The notes under the pieces: generated by a model | What the model was told of the DNA's origin: nothing | Database searches by the model: none | The model's input: only the letters and a program-made list of their open reading frames with translations | Origin: Negativicutes bacterium | GTDB lineage: Bacteria; Bacillota_C; Negativicutes; Sporomusales_B; JARLHX01 | Assembly (NCBI GenBank): GCA_031292015.1 | Contig: JARLHY010000021.1 | Coordinates: 28,021-92,020, forward strand | Direction of reading: 5' to 3' | DNA: 64,000 nucleotides | In this document: piece by piece, positions 35,619-44,495 of the stretch | Position numbering within the stretch: the first letter of the stretch is position 1 | Layout of the letters: each line of letters opens with the position of its first letter | Program-made: the position numbers and the translations under genes

Positions 35619-37577
35619 CTAACCTTCCCGCAGTTTTTTTGCGGCATGGTACGCCTGTCTCGCGGCATCCACGAACCGCCCAGGTTTCAGACAATCGCCG
35701 ATAACAAAAACTTCGGCCTGATGCTTCATTGCAGCGACGTCTTTCAGCAGCGGAGCGGTAGCCCTGCTGCCGGTCGCCAGCACAATGAGATCGACGTGAT
35801 CCTTGGTCTCTGCCGTATCAACGCTGCAGGTAAGAACTCCGGCTTTGATGTCTTGAACACAATGGCCTGTTTTGATAATGACACCACTGTCTGCCAGCCG
35901 TTTTAACAGGTCATTCCGCGATATCGGGTCGGCGTCAGCGGCAACTTGTCCAAACATCTCATAAACACAGACAGTATTGCCTGAGCCGGACAGGTATTCC
36001 GCGCACTCGCAGCCCACCGATCCGCCGCCGATAACGCCGATGCTGAGACCTGACGGCTTGTAGCGATCCTTGAGGACGTCTTCGGCGGTCATGATCTTGT
36101 CGGCATCAACGTTGGCCAACACCGGCGGCACACTGCTGTCCGATCCGGTAGCCAGAATAATAACATCTGGCGCGATGTCGCCGATCATCTCTTTGTCCGC
36201 CGTTTTCCCCAAGCGTACGTCAATCTTGCTGTCTTTCACCCGGCGGACCAGATCATCGACCAGCCAGGCAACTTTTTCTTTATGAGGAGGAACCGAAGCG
36301 ATCAGGCCTCGGCCACCTAAAACATGCTCCCGTTCCACAAGGATGACCCGGTGCCCATCGGTGTGGGTCTCGACTGCCGCCCGCAATCCGGCCGGCCCGC
36401 CGCCAATTATGAGCACCTTCTTGGGGGTAACAGCTGACCGCTTGCGTTCTCTTTCGATTTTTTCACTGCCTACAACAGGATTAACCGAGCATCTTATCGG
36501 TAAATCATAAGCCGTTCTCCGCCCTGCGCACACATTGCAGGATATACAATGAGTTATTGCCTGCCCCTGCGAGCTTTTCCCCACCCAGTTAGGGTCGGCA
36601 ATCAGGGTTCGTCCCAGGGTAACGAAATCAGCCTTTCCCTGAGCGATAATTTCGTCGGCAACCGAAGGCTCTCTTATGACGCCGACGGTAGCCACAGGGA
36701 TAGCGGCCTCTTTTTTGATTTCGGCGGCAAGATATGCCTTCCAGGCCTGCGGGTACGACATCGGTTCGATATGCCGTTCAATACTATAGGCGGAACCTGC
36801 CGAAATGTGAAGAAGATCGACAGCTTCCTGCCCGAGTATCTTCGCATATATTTTGCTTTCGGCAAGTACGAGACCGCCCTCTAAAAATTCATCGGCACTC
36901 ATACGGAACAGCACTGGAAAATTCCTGCCTAACAATTCCCTGATCTTCCGAATAATCATTACCGGAAACCGCATTCTATTCTCGGGGGATCCGCCATAGG
37001 CATCAGTCCGCTTATTAAAATATGGCGACATAAACTGAGCCAGAAGATAACTGGAACCGCCATGTAATTCAATCGCGTCAAAGCCCGCTTTCTTGGCCCG
37101 TTCAGCGGCGACGGCGTATTTTATCGTCAACTCCTCGATCTCTTTGATCGACAAGGGGCGCGGAATTTCACCCTGGTGCCTCGTCGGGACATCGGAAGGT
37201 CCAACAATTTGCAGTCCTCCGGTCCGGGAGGATTTTGTCAAAGCGCCCGCATGATTAATCTGGATAGCTACTCGACACGTTGGATCAGCATCATTCAGCG
37301 CCTCGCGCAGCAATGCCAATCCGGGTATAAATCTATCTTCGTCTATTCTTAGTTGTACCGCTCCATTCGCGCCCAGTGGAAAATCAACATTGGCATTTTC
37401 CACGATAATTAGACCAACCCCGCCTTTAGCCCGTTCGACATAATAGTTGGTCATTTGCTCAGTTATACCACCACCGGGGTCGGCAAAATTAGTAGCCATA
37501 GGGGCCATCAACACTCGATTTTTCACTGTCATTCTGCCTATTAGCCCTGCTGATAACAAGCATTCATATCTCTGCAT
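35619..37577 (-). CDS. NADH:flavin oxidoreductase/enoate reductase family protein
   Basis: A 652-residue three-domain flavoenzyme: FMN barrel (1-345) with IELHGGSSYLLAQFMSPYFN, the Fe-S segment CISCNVCAGRRTAYDLPIRC with four intact cysteines, then an FAD/NAD(P) domain (GGGPAGLRAA near 385; GGGSVGCECA). It resembles 2,4-dienoyl-CoA reductase and 2-enoate reductase. The start at 37577 (MQRYECL) has GAGGAGGG upstream. Its codon use is like its neighbours, unlike the paralogue at 31237-33174. It probably reduces an unsaturated intermediate of the sigma-54-linked pathway; substrate unknown. Confidence 0.9.
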   Translation of the reverse strand: MQRYECLLSAGLIGRMTVKNRVLMAPMATNFADPGGGITEQMTNYYVERAKGGVGLIIVENANVDFPLGANGAVQLRIDEDRFIPGLALLREALNDADPTCRVAIQINHAGALTKSSRTGGLQIVGPSDVPTRHQGEIPRPLSIKEIEELTIKYAVAAERAKKAGFDAIELHGGSSYLLAQFMSPYFNKRTDAYGGSPENRMRFPVMIIRKIRELLGRNFPVLFRMSADEFLEGGLVLAESKIYAKILGQEAVDLLHISAGSAYSIERHIEPMSYPQAWKAYLAAEIKKEAAIPVATVGVIREPSVADEIIAQGKADFVTLGRTLIADPNWVGKSSQGQAITHCISCNVCAGRRTAYDLPIRCSVNPVVGSEKIERERKRSAVTPKKVLIIGGGPAGLRAAVETHTDGHRVILVEREHVLGGRGLIASVPPHKEKVAWLVDDLVRRVKDSKIDVRLGKTADKEMIGDIAPDVIILATGSDSSVPPVLANVDADKIMTAEDVLKDRYKPSGLSIGVIGGGSVGCECAEYLSGSGNTVCVYEMFGQVAADADPISRNDLLKRLADSGVIIKTGHCVQDIKAGVLTCSVDTAETKDHVDLIVLATGSRATAPLLKDVAAMKHQAEVFVIGDCLKPGRFVDAARQAYHAAKKLREG

Positions 37578-37728
37578 CCCGCGGCCCTCCTCAAGCATGC
37601 TTTGCTCTTTATAAGTATCACTCCATTTGTGCTGATTCGCGCCTTCCCATAGCCGTCTTTATGTATGCCGGCAAGCAGGTAGTCGTCCCGAAAACTACAG
37701 GCACGGCCCGATAAAATGCTTCAACACC

Positions 37729-37770
37729 TTTACTGCTGCTTGGTACGGTCTAAGTCCAAGCAGCAGTAAA
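37729..37770. repeat. 15-bp inverted repeat between VOC and flavoenzyme genes
   Basis: TTTACTGCTGCTTGG (37729-37743) pairs perfectly with 37756-37770 around a 12-base loop. It lies about 90 bp after the VOC gene and 150 bp before the flavoenzyme start. No T-run follows, so it may be an attenuator or mRNA processing site. The rest of the 285-bp gap shows nothing else. Confidence 0.55.
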
Positions 37771-37862
37771 AGCCTCAAACACTCTTGTTTTCTTCTTTCA
37801 TCCGTCCTTATGGATTGTCTTGCTGCTTTATTTTACAAGACGTGTGTTTATAGAAACCGTCG

Positions 37863-38339
37863 CTACTTGAACAGTTCAGGCCGATACGCCTGAACATCGG
37901 TATACTCTACGAATTCTACGAAGTTCCCTTCAGGGTCTGTCGAATTAATGCAAAACATCCCAGGCCGAACTTCGACAACTTCCGGGTTCATCAATTTTAC
38001 ACCATTTTTCTTCAGGCGCTTCACAATCTCATTCAGGTTAGTCACTACAAAGGTAAGGTAACACAGGCCGTGGCGCTCGTATACCCACTGGGGAACCGGA
38101 GCAGGCTGGGCAGCTTCTTTATTTGTCATAACGAACTTTATCCGCTCGCCGGATGGCGATGGCGTTTGCAATCGAACGATCCGGTAGCCATGCGGTGTAG
38201 TAGAGACTCTCGTGCTTGCCTCAGCGCCACCCGTGCTATCTCCCACCAACGTAAGACCCAATACGTTCACGTAATAATCGATCATTCGCTCCATATTGTT
38301 AACCACGATACCGATCTCCAACGGCACTGGCATTTTCAT
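37863..38339 (-). CDS. VOC (glyoxalase/bleomycin-resistance) superfamily protein
   Basis: A 158-residue two-module VOC protein (module 1 from about residue 7, module 2 from about 90). The four metal positions of glyoxalase/epimerase members are poorly kept: the first His is Glu (LEIGIVV) and the second-module His is absent (LCYLTFVV), although the last Glu (NFVEFVEY) is present. It may bind a metal differently or be a binding protein. AGGAGGAATAAAGG precedes the ATG. It sits between the flavoenzyme and the SDR gene. Confidence 0.8.
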   Translation of the reverse strand: MKMPVPLEIGIVVNNMERMIDYYVNVLGLTLVGDSTGGAEASTRVSTTPHGYRIVRLQTPSPSGERIKFVMTNKEAAQPAPVPQWVYERHGLCYLTFVVTNLNEIVKRLKKNGVKLMNPEVVEVRPGMFCINSTDPEGNFVEFVEYTDVQAYRPELFK

Positions 38340-38481
38340 CCTTTATTCCTCCTTATTCAAGCATCCGACATATTGCTAAGCGGACAGAGGCGCACTCTCC
38401 GTCGGGCATCTTTCAGCGCTTTCTATCGGTTCTGCGCATCCGCCTCCAAAGAGCCGGCGCCTCACCACTACTTGAACTGTA

Positions 38482-39231
38482 TTAGCTGGCCGTCCAGCCA
38501 CCGTCGATAGGCACATCGACTCCGGTAATATAGCTGGCGCGCGAAGAAGCCAGATACGCAATCAGATCCGCCACCTCTTCCGGCGTCGCGGCACGCCCCA
38601 TGGGTGTCCGGGAACTGATAAAGGCTTCCAAAGCCGGGTTCATCACTTTCAACACCATTTCAGTGGCAACAAAACCGGGAGAAATAGAGTTTACTCTCAC
38701 CCCTTTTAGGGCCCATTCATTAGCCATCCCTTGCGTAAACATTCTGATTCCGCCTTTACTGGCGGCATAAATCGAGCGCTCCGGCAACACAATCCGGCTC
38801 TGCAGGGAAGATAGGTTGACAATTGCCCCTTCGCCTCTTTCAACCATGTGCCGTCCAACTTCTACCGAACAGAAATAAGCTCCCTTGAGATTGATATCCA
38901 TGATATAATCCCAATCTTCCTCGCTACTGTCGAGGGCCAGCTTCCGTCTAAGCACACCGGCAGCATTCACAAGCACGTCAATTTTTTTGTGACCCTCAAG
39001 AACCTCTTTTGTCATTCTCTTGATGTCGCTTACCTTACCGACATCCGCCGCCACGGCGCTGGCGCTAAAGCCCTCTTTTTTCAGTTCATCAGCATACACT
39101 TGGCCTTCTTGCGCATTCCGGTTCACGATGACGCAATGAGCGCCTTCTTCGCAAAAACGCTTGACAGTGGCCCGGCCAATGCCCTTACTGCCGCCTGTGA
39201 CGACTACGACTTTCCCTGCAAACTCTCCCAT
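38482..39231 (-). CDS. Short-chain dehydrogenase/reductase
   Basis: A classical SDR of 249 residues: cofactor motif TGGSKGIG, NAAG, catalytic Ser in VNLSSLQ, YAASK (Tyr and Lys of the active site) and a C-terminal GVDVPIDGGW. It is probably NAD(P)-dependent and oxidises a secondary alcohol or 3-hydroxyacyl group. The start at 39231 (MGEFAGK) has GGGGAGGAAG upstream. A related SDR is at 46939-47703 in the 4-hydroxybutyrate-type operon. Confidence 0.9.
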   Translation of the reverse strand: MGEFAGKVVVVTGGSKGIGRATVKRFCEEGAHCVIVNRNAQEGQVYADELKKEGFSASAVAADVGKVSDIKRMTKEVLEGHKKIDVLVNAAGVLRRKLALDSSEEDWDYIMDINLKGAYFCSVEVGRHMVERGEGAIVNLSSLQSRIVLPERSIYAASKGGIRMFTQGMANEWALKGVRVNSISPGFVATEMVLKVMNPALEAFISSRTPMGRAATPEEVADLIAYLASSRASYITGVDVPIDGGWTAS

Positions 39232-39313
39232 TATTCTTCCTCCCCGTGAAAATAAGAATTGAGCATCCAACTGTTAAGCTATTCACTGCGTCAAAATAGC
39301 CTGATTTCTTGTT

Positions 39314-40408
39314 TCACCCTTGGTAACTCCAGCCAATGGCGTCAGCCACCAGAATAGCTGCCATTACATCATCCGCCGCCACGGTGAAGGGTTCTTTGTG
39401 AATGGCTTCCGTTGGGGCGCTGGCCTTCCTGGCTACTTTGTACAATTCATCCCGGGTGATATTTTCCAGACCGAGCTCCTTAAGGGTTGTCGGCAACCCG
39501 ACACTCAGGCAGAACCGGACCACTTCCTCGACCTCTGCCCGCGGCCTGTTCTCAAGAACAAGCAACACCAGCGTCCCGAAAGCAACCCATTCGCCGTGAA
39601 ATTTTTCGTGAAAATTGGCTACAGTCGAAAATCCGCTGTAAAGGGAGTGGGCGGCCGCCGATCCGTTGCACTCAAATCCGATGCCGCTCATCAGCGTGTT
39701 GGCTTCAATGATGTTGTTGAGCGCCTTGGTCACGACCTTGTTTTCCACCGCCAGTTTCGCGCCTGTGCCATCAGCCAGCAGCGTCTGATAGCAAAGCTTG
39801 GCTATTGCATAAGAGGTTAGGGTCGCTTCGCCGCCGCCGTAATTCGCCCGGCAAGTCTCTACACAGGTGCGGGCCTCAAAATAAGTCGCCAGAGCATCCC
39901 CCATGCCGGCGACAAGTAAGCGGACCGGAGAATTGGCAATGATGCGGGTGTCAACCAATACGACGTCAGGATTTCTTTTTGTAACAAGCTTTTCCTCGAA
40001 AACCCCATCGTCGGTATAGTAAATCACCAGCGCGCTGGTGGGTGCGTCGCAGGATGCCACCGTCGGCACGATAACGACCGGCAGCTTGTCATAATAGGCC
40101 ACCGCTCTGGCGGTATCCATTACCTTGCCGCCGCCCAGGCCGACAACCACATCGCATTTGCTGGCCTTCATCAAATCCCGCAGGCGGGCAACTTCTCCTT
40201 TGCTGCATTCGCCGCCAAAAGCCGCAAAAACGAGTTTGGCATTAGTGCCTTTAAAGCTGCTCTCAACCACACCTTTAAGATCAGCCAGCCGACCTTTGCT
40301 GCTCACAATAAAAAAGGAACCCCCCAGGTGGGAAATGTGTTCGCCGATGCGGGTTAGCTCGTTTTCGCCTTGGATGTATTTGCTAAGGCATATGAATGAT
40401 TGATACAT
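39314..40408 (-). CDS. Glycerol-dehydrogenase-like (GldA family) metal-dependent alcohol dehydrogenase
   Basis: A 364-residue enzyme of the GldA group: NAD-binding GLGGGKVMDTARAVA, PTVASCDAPTSAL, and metal ligands Asp in GMGDALATYFEA and His residues in AAHSLYSGF and FHGEWVAFG. It oxidises a polyol or hydroxyacid with NAD+. The start at 40408 (MYQSFI) is chosen because GGAGGG precedes it; the longer open frame upstream lacks similarity. It lies after the MFS transporter gene in the presumed sigma-54 operon. Glycerol itself is only one possible substrate. Confidence 0.88.
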   Translation of the reverse strand: MYQSFICLSKYIQGENELTRIGEHISHLGGSFFIVSSKGRLADLKGVVESSFKGTNAKLVFAAFGGECSKGEVARLRDLMKASKCDVVVGLGGGKVMDTARAVAYYDKLPVVIVPTVASCDAPTSALVIYYTDDGVFEEKLVTKRNPDVVLVDTRIIANSPVRLLVAGMGDALATYFEARTCVETCRANYGGGEATLTSYAIAKLCYQTLLADGTGAKLAVENKVVTKALNNIIEANTLMSGIGFECNGSAAAHSLYSGFSTVANFHEKFHGEWVAFGTLVLLVLENRPRAEVEEVVRFCLSVGLPTTLKELGLENITRDELYKVARKASAPTEAIHKEPFTVAADDVMAAILVADAIGWSYQG

Positions 40409-40636
40409 CACAAGCCCTCCTGTTCTCATGCTCATCGCCGGTGCTTTCCTTAGCTTCCCTGTAAGCAGACCTGCGGTGGTCTCCCGCAACGCTACGATAG
40501 GTTCTTGCGAGCGACCACCGCTACCATCAATACTTAAGCCCCTATAACGACAACTTCCTGAAAAAGACTCCTGCTCGCCTGCGAGCCGGGTCAAGGTCTG
40601 CTGGCTACCGCACAAAGTATTGCTACCTCGTACTGG

Positions 40637-42046
40637 TTACATATTTTTGGATGAACTCTGGGAAGAGCCGTGGGACGCCCCCCGGCCCACTAAGTGCTCG
40701 TTGATTTCTTCAAGGGTTTTGTGCCTGGTTTCGACGCCAAAGACAGCGATAACTCCGGCGATCAGAACCAAAATCGCCGACACTGTCAGGAACACCGCAA
40801 CCGGCCCGTAGTGAGTCAGTATCAGCGCGATTACCGGCGGTGTGACAACCGCGGAAAGCCGGCTGACGCCGTTAGCGAATCCTACGCCTCTTAGTCGGGC
40901 CTCAGTGGGAAATATCTCCCCGGCGTAAACCGAGCATACCAAAGACACATAAAAATACAGCAGCGTGATCAGGACAAAGCCTACGGACATGATCAAAAAC
41001 TCGGCCCGTTGCAACGCATAAATGTATCCCACCACGCTCATAGCGAGCAGAATGAAAACCATCGCGCCTTTTCGCGGCACATTGTCAACAACCAAGGAAC
41101 AGACCCACATCCCGAAGGGTGCGCCCAGAAGGATTACTGTTGTCATTGCCAGCGACTTGGTCACCGTCAGACCGGCCTGTACAAAGATGGTCGGAATCCA
41201 GTTTACCATCGTGTAGATTGCCACATTCACGCCGCAAAGTCCGGCGGTAAGGGCGATCGTCCGATACAGCAGCTGGCCTTTGAATATCGCCATATAAGGC
41301 AAATTCACACACTCTTCCGGCGGGCCTGTAATTTCAACCGGAGGAAGCTTTATGCCTCTTTGGGCTTCAATTTCTTTTTCCGCCTGGGTTACTATTTTGT
41401 CGGCTTGATCGATGAGCCCTTTGCAAGCAAGCCATCGGGGAGATTCAACAAGATACAGATTCTGCAGGATCAAGACCACGAAGGCGAATACGCCGACCCC
41501 AAAAAACAGAGGCCGCCAGCCGAAGAGCGGCAAAACCAGCATCGCGATCACCGTGGCCACCGGCGGTCCGACATTACCGATCAGCGCCACGAGCGAGGCA
41601 TACTTTCCACGGGACAACGGCGGAAGGAACTCGCCGAACGTGCCGTAAGTAGCTACGAATTGGGCGCCTAACCCCATGCCCATGATGGAACGCAACCAGA
41701 TCAGCGTCCACATATCTGTGGCAAAAGCTGCCGCGATGGAGGAAGTTCCAAAGAATATAAGGTTATAGGTCAAGGCTTTTTTCCGTCCCAGTTTATCGCC
41801 GACAGAACCTGCAATCAGGGCGCCGACGAGGAAGCCAGCCATAGTACCTGAAATGAAATATCCGTTTAATTCGTTGTTTGACCAGCCTGACGCAACCAGC
41901 GCCGCTAAGACGGAACCTCCCAGATACAAGTCCAAACAATCGGCAAGTATGCCCAAACCAAGCAGCCAAAGAATCTTATTGTGCCATCTGCTTGCAGGCA
42001 ACCTGTCCAGTCTTGCGGCTATTGTGCCTATCGATTGTGTACTCAT
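40637..42046 (-). CDS. MFS transporter, aromatic-acid/organic-acid or sugar symporter type
   Basis: A 469-residue carrier with about 12 helices and the MFS signatures GSVGDKLGRKKAL between helices 2 and 3 and GEIFPTEARLRGVG after helix 10. A long central loop (VTQAEKEIEAQRG...) separates the halves. AAAGGAGGATGTC precedes the ATG at 42046. It is the first gene after the sigma-54 promoter at 42467, so it may import the substrate of the regulon. Substrate is not predictable. Confidence 0.9.
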   Translation of the reverse strand: MSTQSIGTIAARLDRLPASRWHNKILWLLGLGILADCLDLYLGGSVLAALVASGWSNNELNGYFISGTMAGFLVGALIAGSVGDKLGRKKALTYNLIFFGTSSIAAAFATDMWTLIWLRSIMGMGLGAQFVATYGTFGEFLPPLSRGKYASLVALIGNVGPPVATVIAMLVLPLFGWRPLFFGVGVFAFVVLILQNLYLVESPRWLACKGLIDQADKIVTQAEKEIEAQRGIKLPPVEITGPPEECVNLPYMAIFKGQLLYRTIALTAGLCGVNVAIYTMVNWIPTIFVQAGLTVTKSLAMTTVILLGAPFGMWVCSLVVDNVPRKGAMVFILLAMSVVGYIYALQRAEFLIMSVGFVLITLLYFYVSLVCSVYAGEIFPTEARLRGVGFANGVSRLSAVVTPPVIALILTHYGPVAVFLTVSAILVLIAGVIAVFGVETRHKTLEEINEHLVGRGASHGSSQSSSKNM

Positions 42047-42466
42047 GACATCCTCCTTTACCACAATCTAGGGAAACTAGGAGAGCAGATTTATAAAAAA
42101 CATGCGTTGTTTAATCATCTTGGGGAACAACTTAAGCTTGTGCATCATTTCACATAGCAAGCCGGATAATTCGCGCGCATTACCGGTTTACTACGGCTTT
42201 TGGATGCCTGAGGTTCGACTCAACCAGCACAGAACCTCTTGGTCGTCGGGAGTGCTTCAAATTCCCCTTATTCGAGCTTTCTGGTCTCATCTGGTCTCCC
42301 TGCGCTTTCCGCTTCCTCTTCTCCTTTCTTTGTATTTATTCGTTAAAATTGCGGGGTTGTTGTGGTTAGACTTGCCTTGGGGTTTATGAACGCGGCAGCA
42401 GCTCGCGCAAACGACAGCACTGATTTTTTGTGAATTTTTTCTCATTCAGTTACGATTCTATAATAT
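42047..42466 (-). other. Long untranslated leader of the MFS operon
   Basis: About 420 bp lie between the sigma-54 promoter and the MFS start. No open frame with a ribosome site and no known riboswitch was recognised. A 5'-untranslated leader this long often carries structure, but I see no clear terminator in it. Confidence 0.4.
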
Positions 42467-42483
42467 TGCAATAATCATGCCAA
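42467..42483 (-). promoter_or_regulatory. Sigma-54 promoter of the MFS operon
   Basis: On the minus strand TTGGCATGATTATTGCA, with GG-N10-GC spacing and both boxes close to consensus. The palindromic element at 42573-42612 lies about 112 bp upstream (centre to -24), a normal enhancer distance. Confidence 0.78.
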
Positions 42484-42572
42484 CCATTTTAGTGGGAATA
42501 TTTCGCTAAATAACTTACATTTTGAATTTTCGGTGATAATATGGTAAGAAATATAACCGTTTTCTTCTCATC

Positions 42573-42612
42573 GGTGGTCACATAAGTTACCGAGGTAACT
42601 TATGTGACCACC
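42573..42612. promoter_or_regulatory. 40-bp perfect palindrome, probable upstream activator site
   Basis: Two exact 19-bp arms around a 2-base centre (GA); the inner part reads AAGTTACC-GA-GGTAACTT. The right 28 bp (42585-42612) match 55799-55826 at 24 of 28 positions. Both copies are about 100 bp upstream of a sigma-54 promoter. It could bind the sigma-54 activator encoded at 57317-59068 or the nearby MarR regulator. Confidence 0.72.
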
Positions 42613-42619
42613 CAATAAT

Positions 42620-42662
42620 AAAAGCCCGCCTTCAGTCCAGCGGATCCGAAAGCAGGCTTTTT
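42620..42662. terminator. Bidirectional hairpin terminator
   Basis: AAAAGCCCGC pairs with GCAGGCTTTT (one mismatch) around a GC-rich loop. T-rich tracts follow on both strands. It separates the MarR/4-hydroxybutyrate-type operon from the MFS promoter region. Confidence 0.65.
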
Positions 42663-42717
42663 GCAATTCTCCTGAGAGATCGACCTTGATCCCGGGGCTA
42701 AGCCCGGGCAAGCCAAG

Positions 42718-42739
42718 AAAAAAAGGGCCTTTCGGCCCT
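42718..42739 (-). terminator. Intrinsic terminator after the MarR gene
   Basis: On the minus strand AGGGCC pairs with GGCCCT around GAAA and is followed by a run of seven T. It lies 12 bp after the marR stop. Confidence 0.8.
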
Positions 42740-42750
42740 ACAATATTCCG

Positions 42751-43173
42751 TCAGTTTTCACCGATTTTTTCCAAAATCTTTATAAAGGCGGCGAACTCGG
42801 CTTCATCAAACTCTTTTTTCAGCTCGTTGTCCAGTGTATCCACCAGACCGACAACGACATCACGATGCTTCTTGGCCTCCTTGGTAAGGCATATCAGCAG
42901 TGACCTTCTGTCTTCGGGATCGTCTCTTCGTTCGATATAATCCATACGGGCAAGCCTGTCCAAAATTCCCGTCAGGGTCGGTCCTTCCATCCCAAGTTTT
43001 CCGGCCAGAACTTTAAACTTAATCTCATCCGTCTCAAACAGGCTGCTCAATACATAAAACTGAACAGGCGTTATTCCCAGTGGAGTGAGATGAGCTTCGT
43101 AAGTCCGGCTTACTCTTCGCATGGCCTTATTTAATTTAAAGCAGACATACTGTGATGGGCAAAAATTGACCAT
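42751..43173 (-). CDS. MarR-family transcriptional regulator
   Basis: A 140-residue regulator with a winged-helix core: FKVLAGKLGMEGPTLTGILDRL (recognition helix region about 53-75) and the wing ERRDDPEDRRSLLICLT. ATG 43173 has AGGTGA upstream; a GTG at 43182 is possible. It ends the 4-hydroxybutyrate-type operon. MarR proteins often respond to aromatic or CoA-linked ligands. A GTTACC half site stands just before its start, the same half site as in the palindrome at 42573-42612, so autoregulation is possible. Confidence 0.9.
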   Translation of the reverse strand: MVNFCPSQYVCFKLNKAMRRVSRTYEAHLTPLGITPVQFYVLSSLFETDEIKFKVLAGKLGMEGPTLTGILDRLARMDYIERRDDPEDRRSLLICLTKEAKKHRDVVVGLVDTLDNELKKEFDEAEFAAFIKILEKIGEN

Positions 43174-43329
43174 TTTACTCACCTGTTACCAATCGCTATA
43201 TCCTGTTGAAATATCTCCAGGTAAAAACCCTATGCACTTCTGATAAAGATATGGCGTTTCCTCTCACAGGAATATCTTACCATATCCACCTCGCTATTTC
43301 TATACAAAATACTCGTATTCAAGACAAAC

Positions 43330-44316
43330 TCATTTCCCGCCGAAAAAGACCACGCCATCATGCAGTTCTTTATAAACCTTGCCGGCAAAAACCAGATGAA
43401 TTAGATGAGCCAAAGCCTCACCGGTGGCGAAAATCTTCTGGGCGGGTGGGAAATCCTCCCAGGCCTTGAAACTTAAATCCCAGTCCATCCGGCTCGCCAC
43501 CGTGGCTCCATTCAGTTTTTCGGTTCCCAGGATAGCCAGGGTATTCTCCAGCCGCTTCATATGATGAGCTTTAAGTTCGCTGATTCTCTGGCGATGGTCG
43601 GTTATAATCTCACGATGACCCGGCAGAGCGATAGCCACATCAAGCTCAGCACACATATCGAGGCTTCTGAGATATTCACCCAGATAATCCCGGTCGATTC
43701 CCCAGGGGGTTCCCCATATCGTGATATTCGGCGTAATCTTGGCCAGAATATGATCGCCGCAAAACAGCAGCTTCTTCTCAGGATCGTACAGGCAGAAATG
43801 ATCCGGCGCGTGACCATCGGTCGCAATGCAGCGGAGCCGATACTGTCCTACTTCAACAACATCGCCGTTTTTGACGACATCAATCCTGCTGAAGGGCTCT
43901 GAGGCAAAACGCCACCCCGGATGATCGCTCTCGCTGATCCGCTCGGTTCCCCTCAGACCGCTTTCAGTGAGGAAGGCTTCAAAATAGCTCCACTGCGGCC
44001 CTTTGTTGCCGAATTCAGAGGCAGCGGCAAAATAGCGGCCGCCGAAAACTTTTGTCTCCGGCAGTGCCAAATAGCTCACCAGACCGGAATGATCGCCATG
44101 AAGATGGGTGATGAACAAATCGGTGTCAGCCATCGAGATGCCCAGTTGCCGGATAGCTTCGTCATAAGCAGCCCGGCATTCCTTGCGGTTGAATCCGGTA
44201 TCGATCAGCAGATTCCGTTTTTTCCCTTTGATAAAATAGGAATTCGTCGCCCTCAGCGGATTATTGGGAAGGGGTACTGCAATTTTGAATAAATCAGAAA
44301 AAATTTGTTCAATCAT
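43330..44316 (-). CDS. Metallo-beta-lactamase-fold hydrolase
   Basis: A 328-residue MBL protein with the dizinc motif THLHGDHSG (H71, H73, D75, H76), DGHAPDHFCLYD, CGDHIL and a late His in LPGHRE, plus a C-terminal helical domain of about 90 residues. This extended form is like MBL thioesterase/lactonase proteins. In this operon it could hydrolyse a lactone (for example gamma-butyrolactone) or an acyl-CoA thioester. Both are inferences from context. Confidence 0.85.
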   Translation of the reverse strand: MIEQIFSDLFKIAVPLPNNPLRATNSYFIKGKKRNLLIDTGFNRKECRAAYDEAIRQLGISMADTDLFITHLHGDHSGLVSYLALPETKVFGGRYFAAASEFGNKGPQWSYFEAFLTESGLRGTERISESDHPGWRFASEPFSRIDVVKNGDVVEVGQYRLRCIATDGHAPDHFCLYDPEKKLLFCGDHILAKITPNITIWGTPWGIDRDYLGEYLRSLDMCAELDVAIALPGHREIITDHRQRISELKAHHMKRLENTLAILGTEKLNGATVASRMDWDLSFKAWEDFPPAQKIFATGEALAHLIHLVFAGKVYKELHDGVVFFGGK

Positions 44317-44419
44317 ATTGTAAGCACCCTTACTTTTTCAGAGTTTGTAACCTGGAAGGTCAGCAAGCAACATTTTTTTGTTTTGCGCCAGCGATCGACA
44401 GGGGGCTCATCCCCCGGAA

Positions 44420-44462
44420 GATTCCCGCTTTGGTGGCGAAGTCCGCCACCAAAGCGGGAATC
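44420..44462. repeat. 19-bp perfect inverted repeat inside the operon
   Basis: GATTCCCGCTTTGGTGGCG (44420-44438) pairs exactly with 44444-44462 around a 5-base loop. It lies between the crotonase stop and the MBL gene. No T-run follows, so it looks like an mRNA stability or processing hairpin rather than a terminator. Confidence 0.65.
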
Positions 44463-44495
44463 CCAGGAAAATGAGCCGCTGTTGATCATCTGCTG

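Noticed and set aside
42205..42240. tRNA-like T-loop sequence (GGTTCGACTC) in the MFS leader
   Set aside because: No acceptor, D or anticodon stems could be drawn around it.
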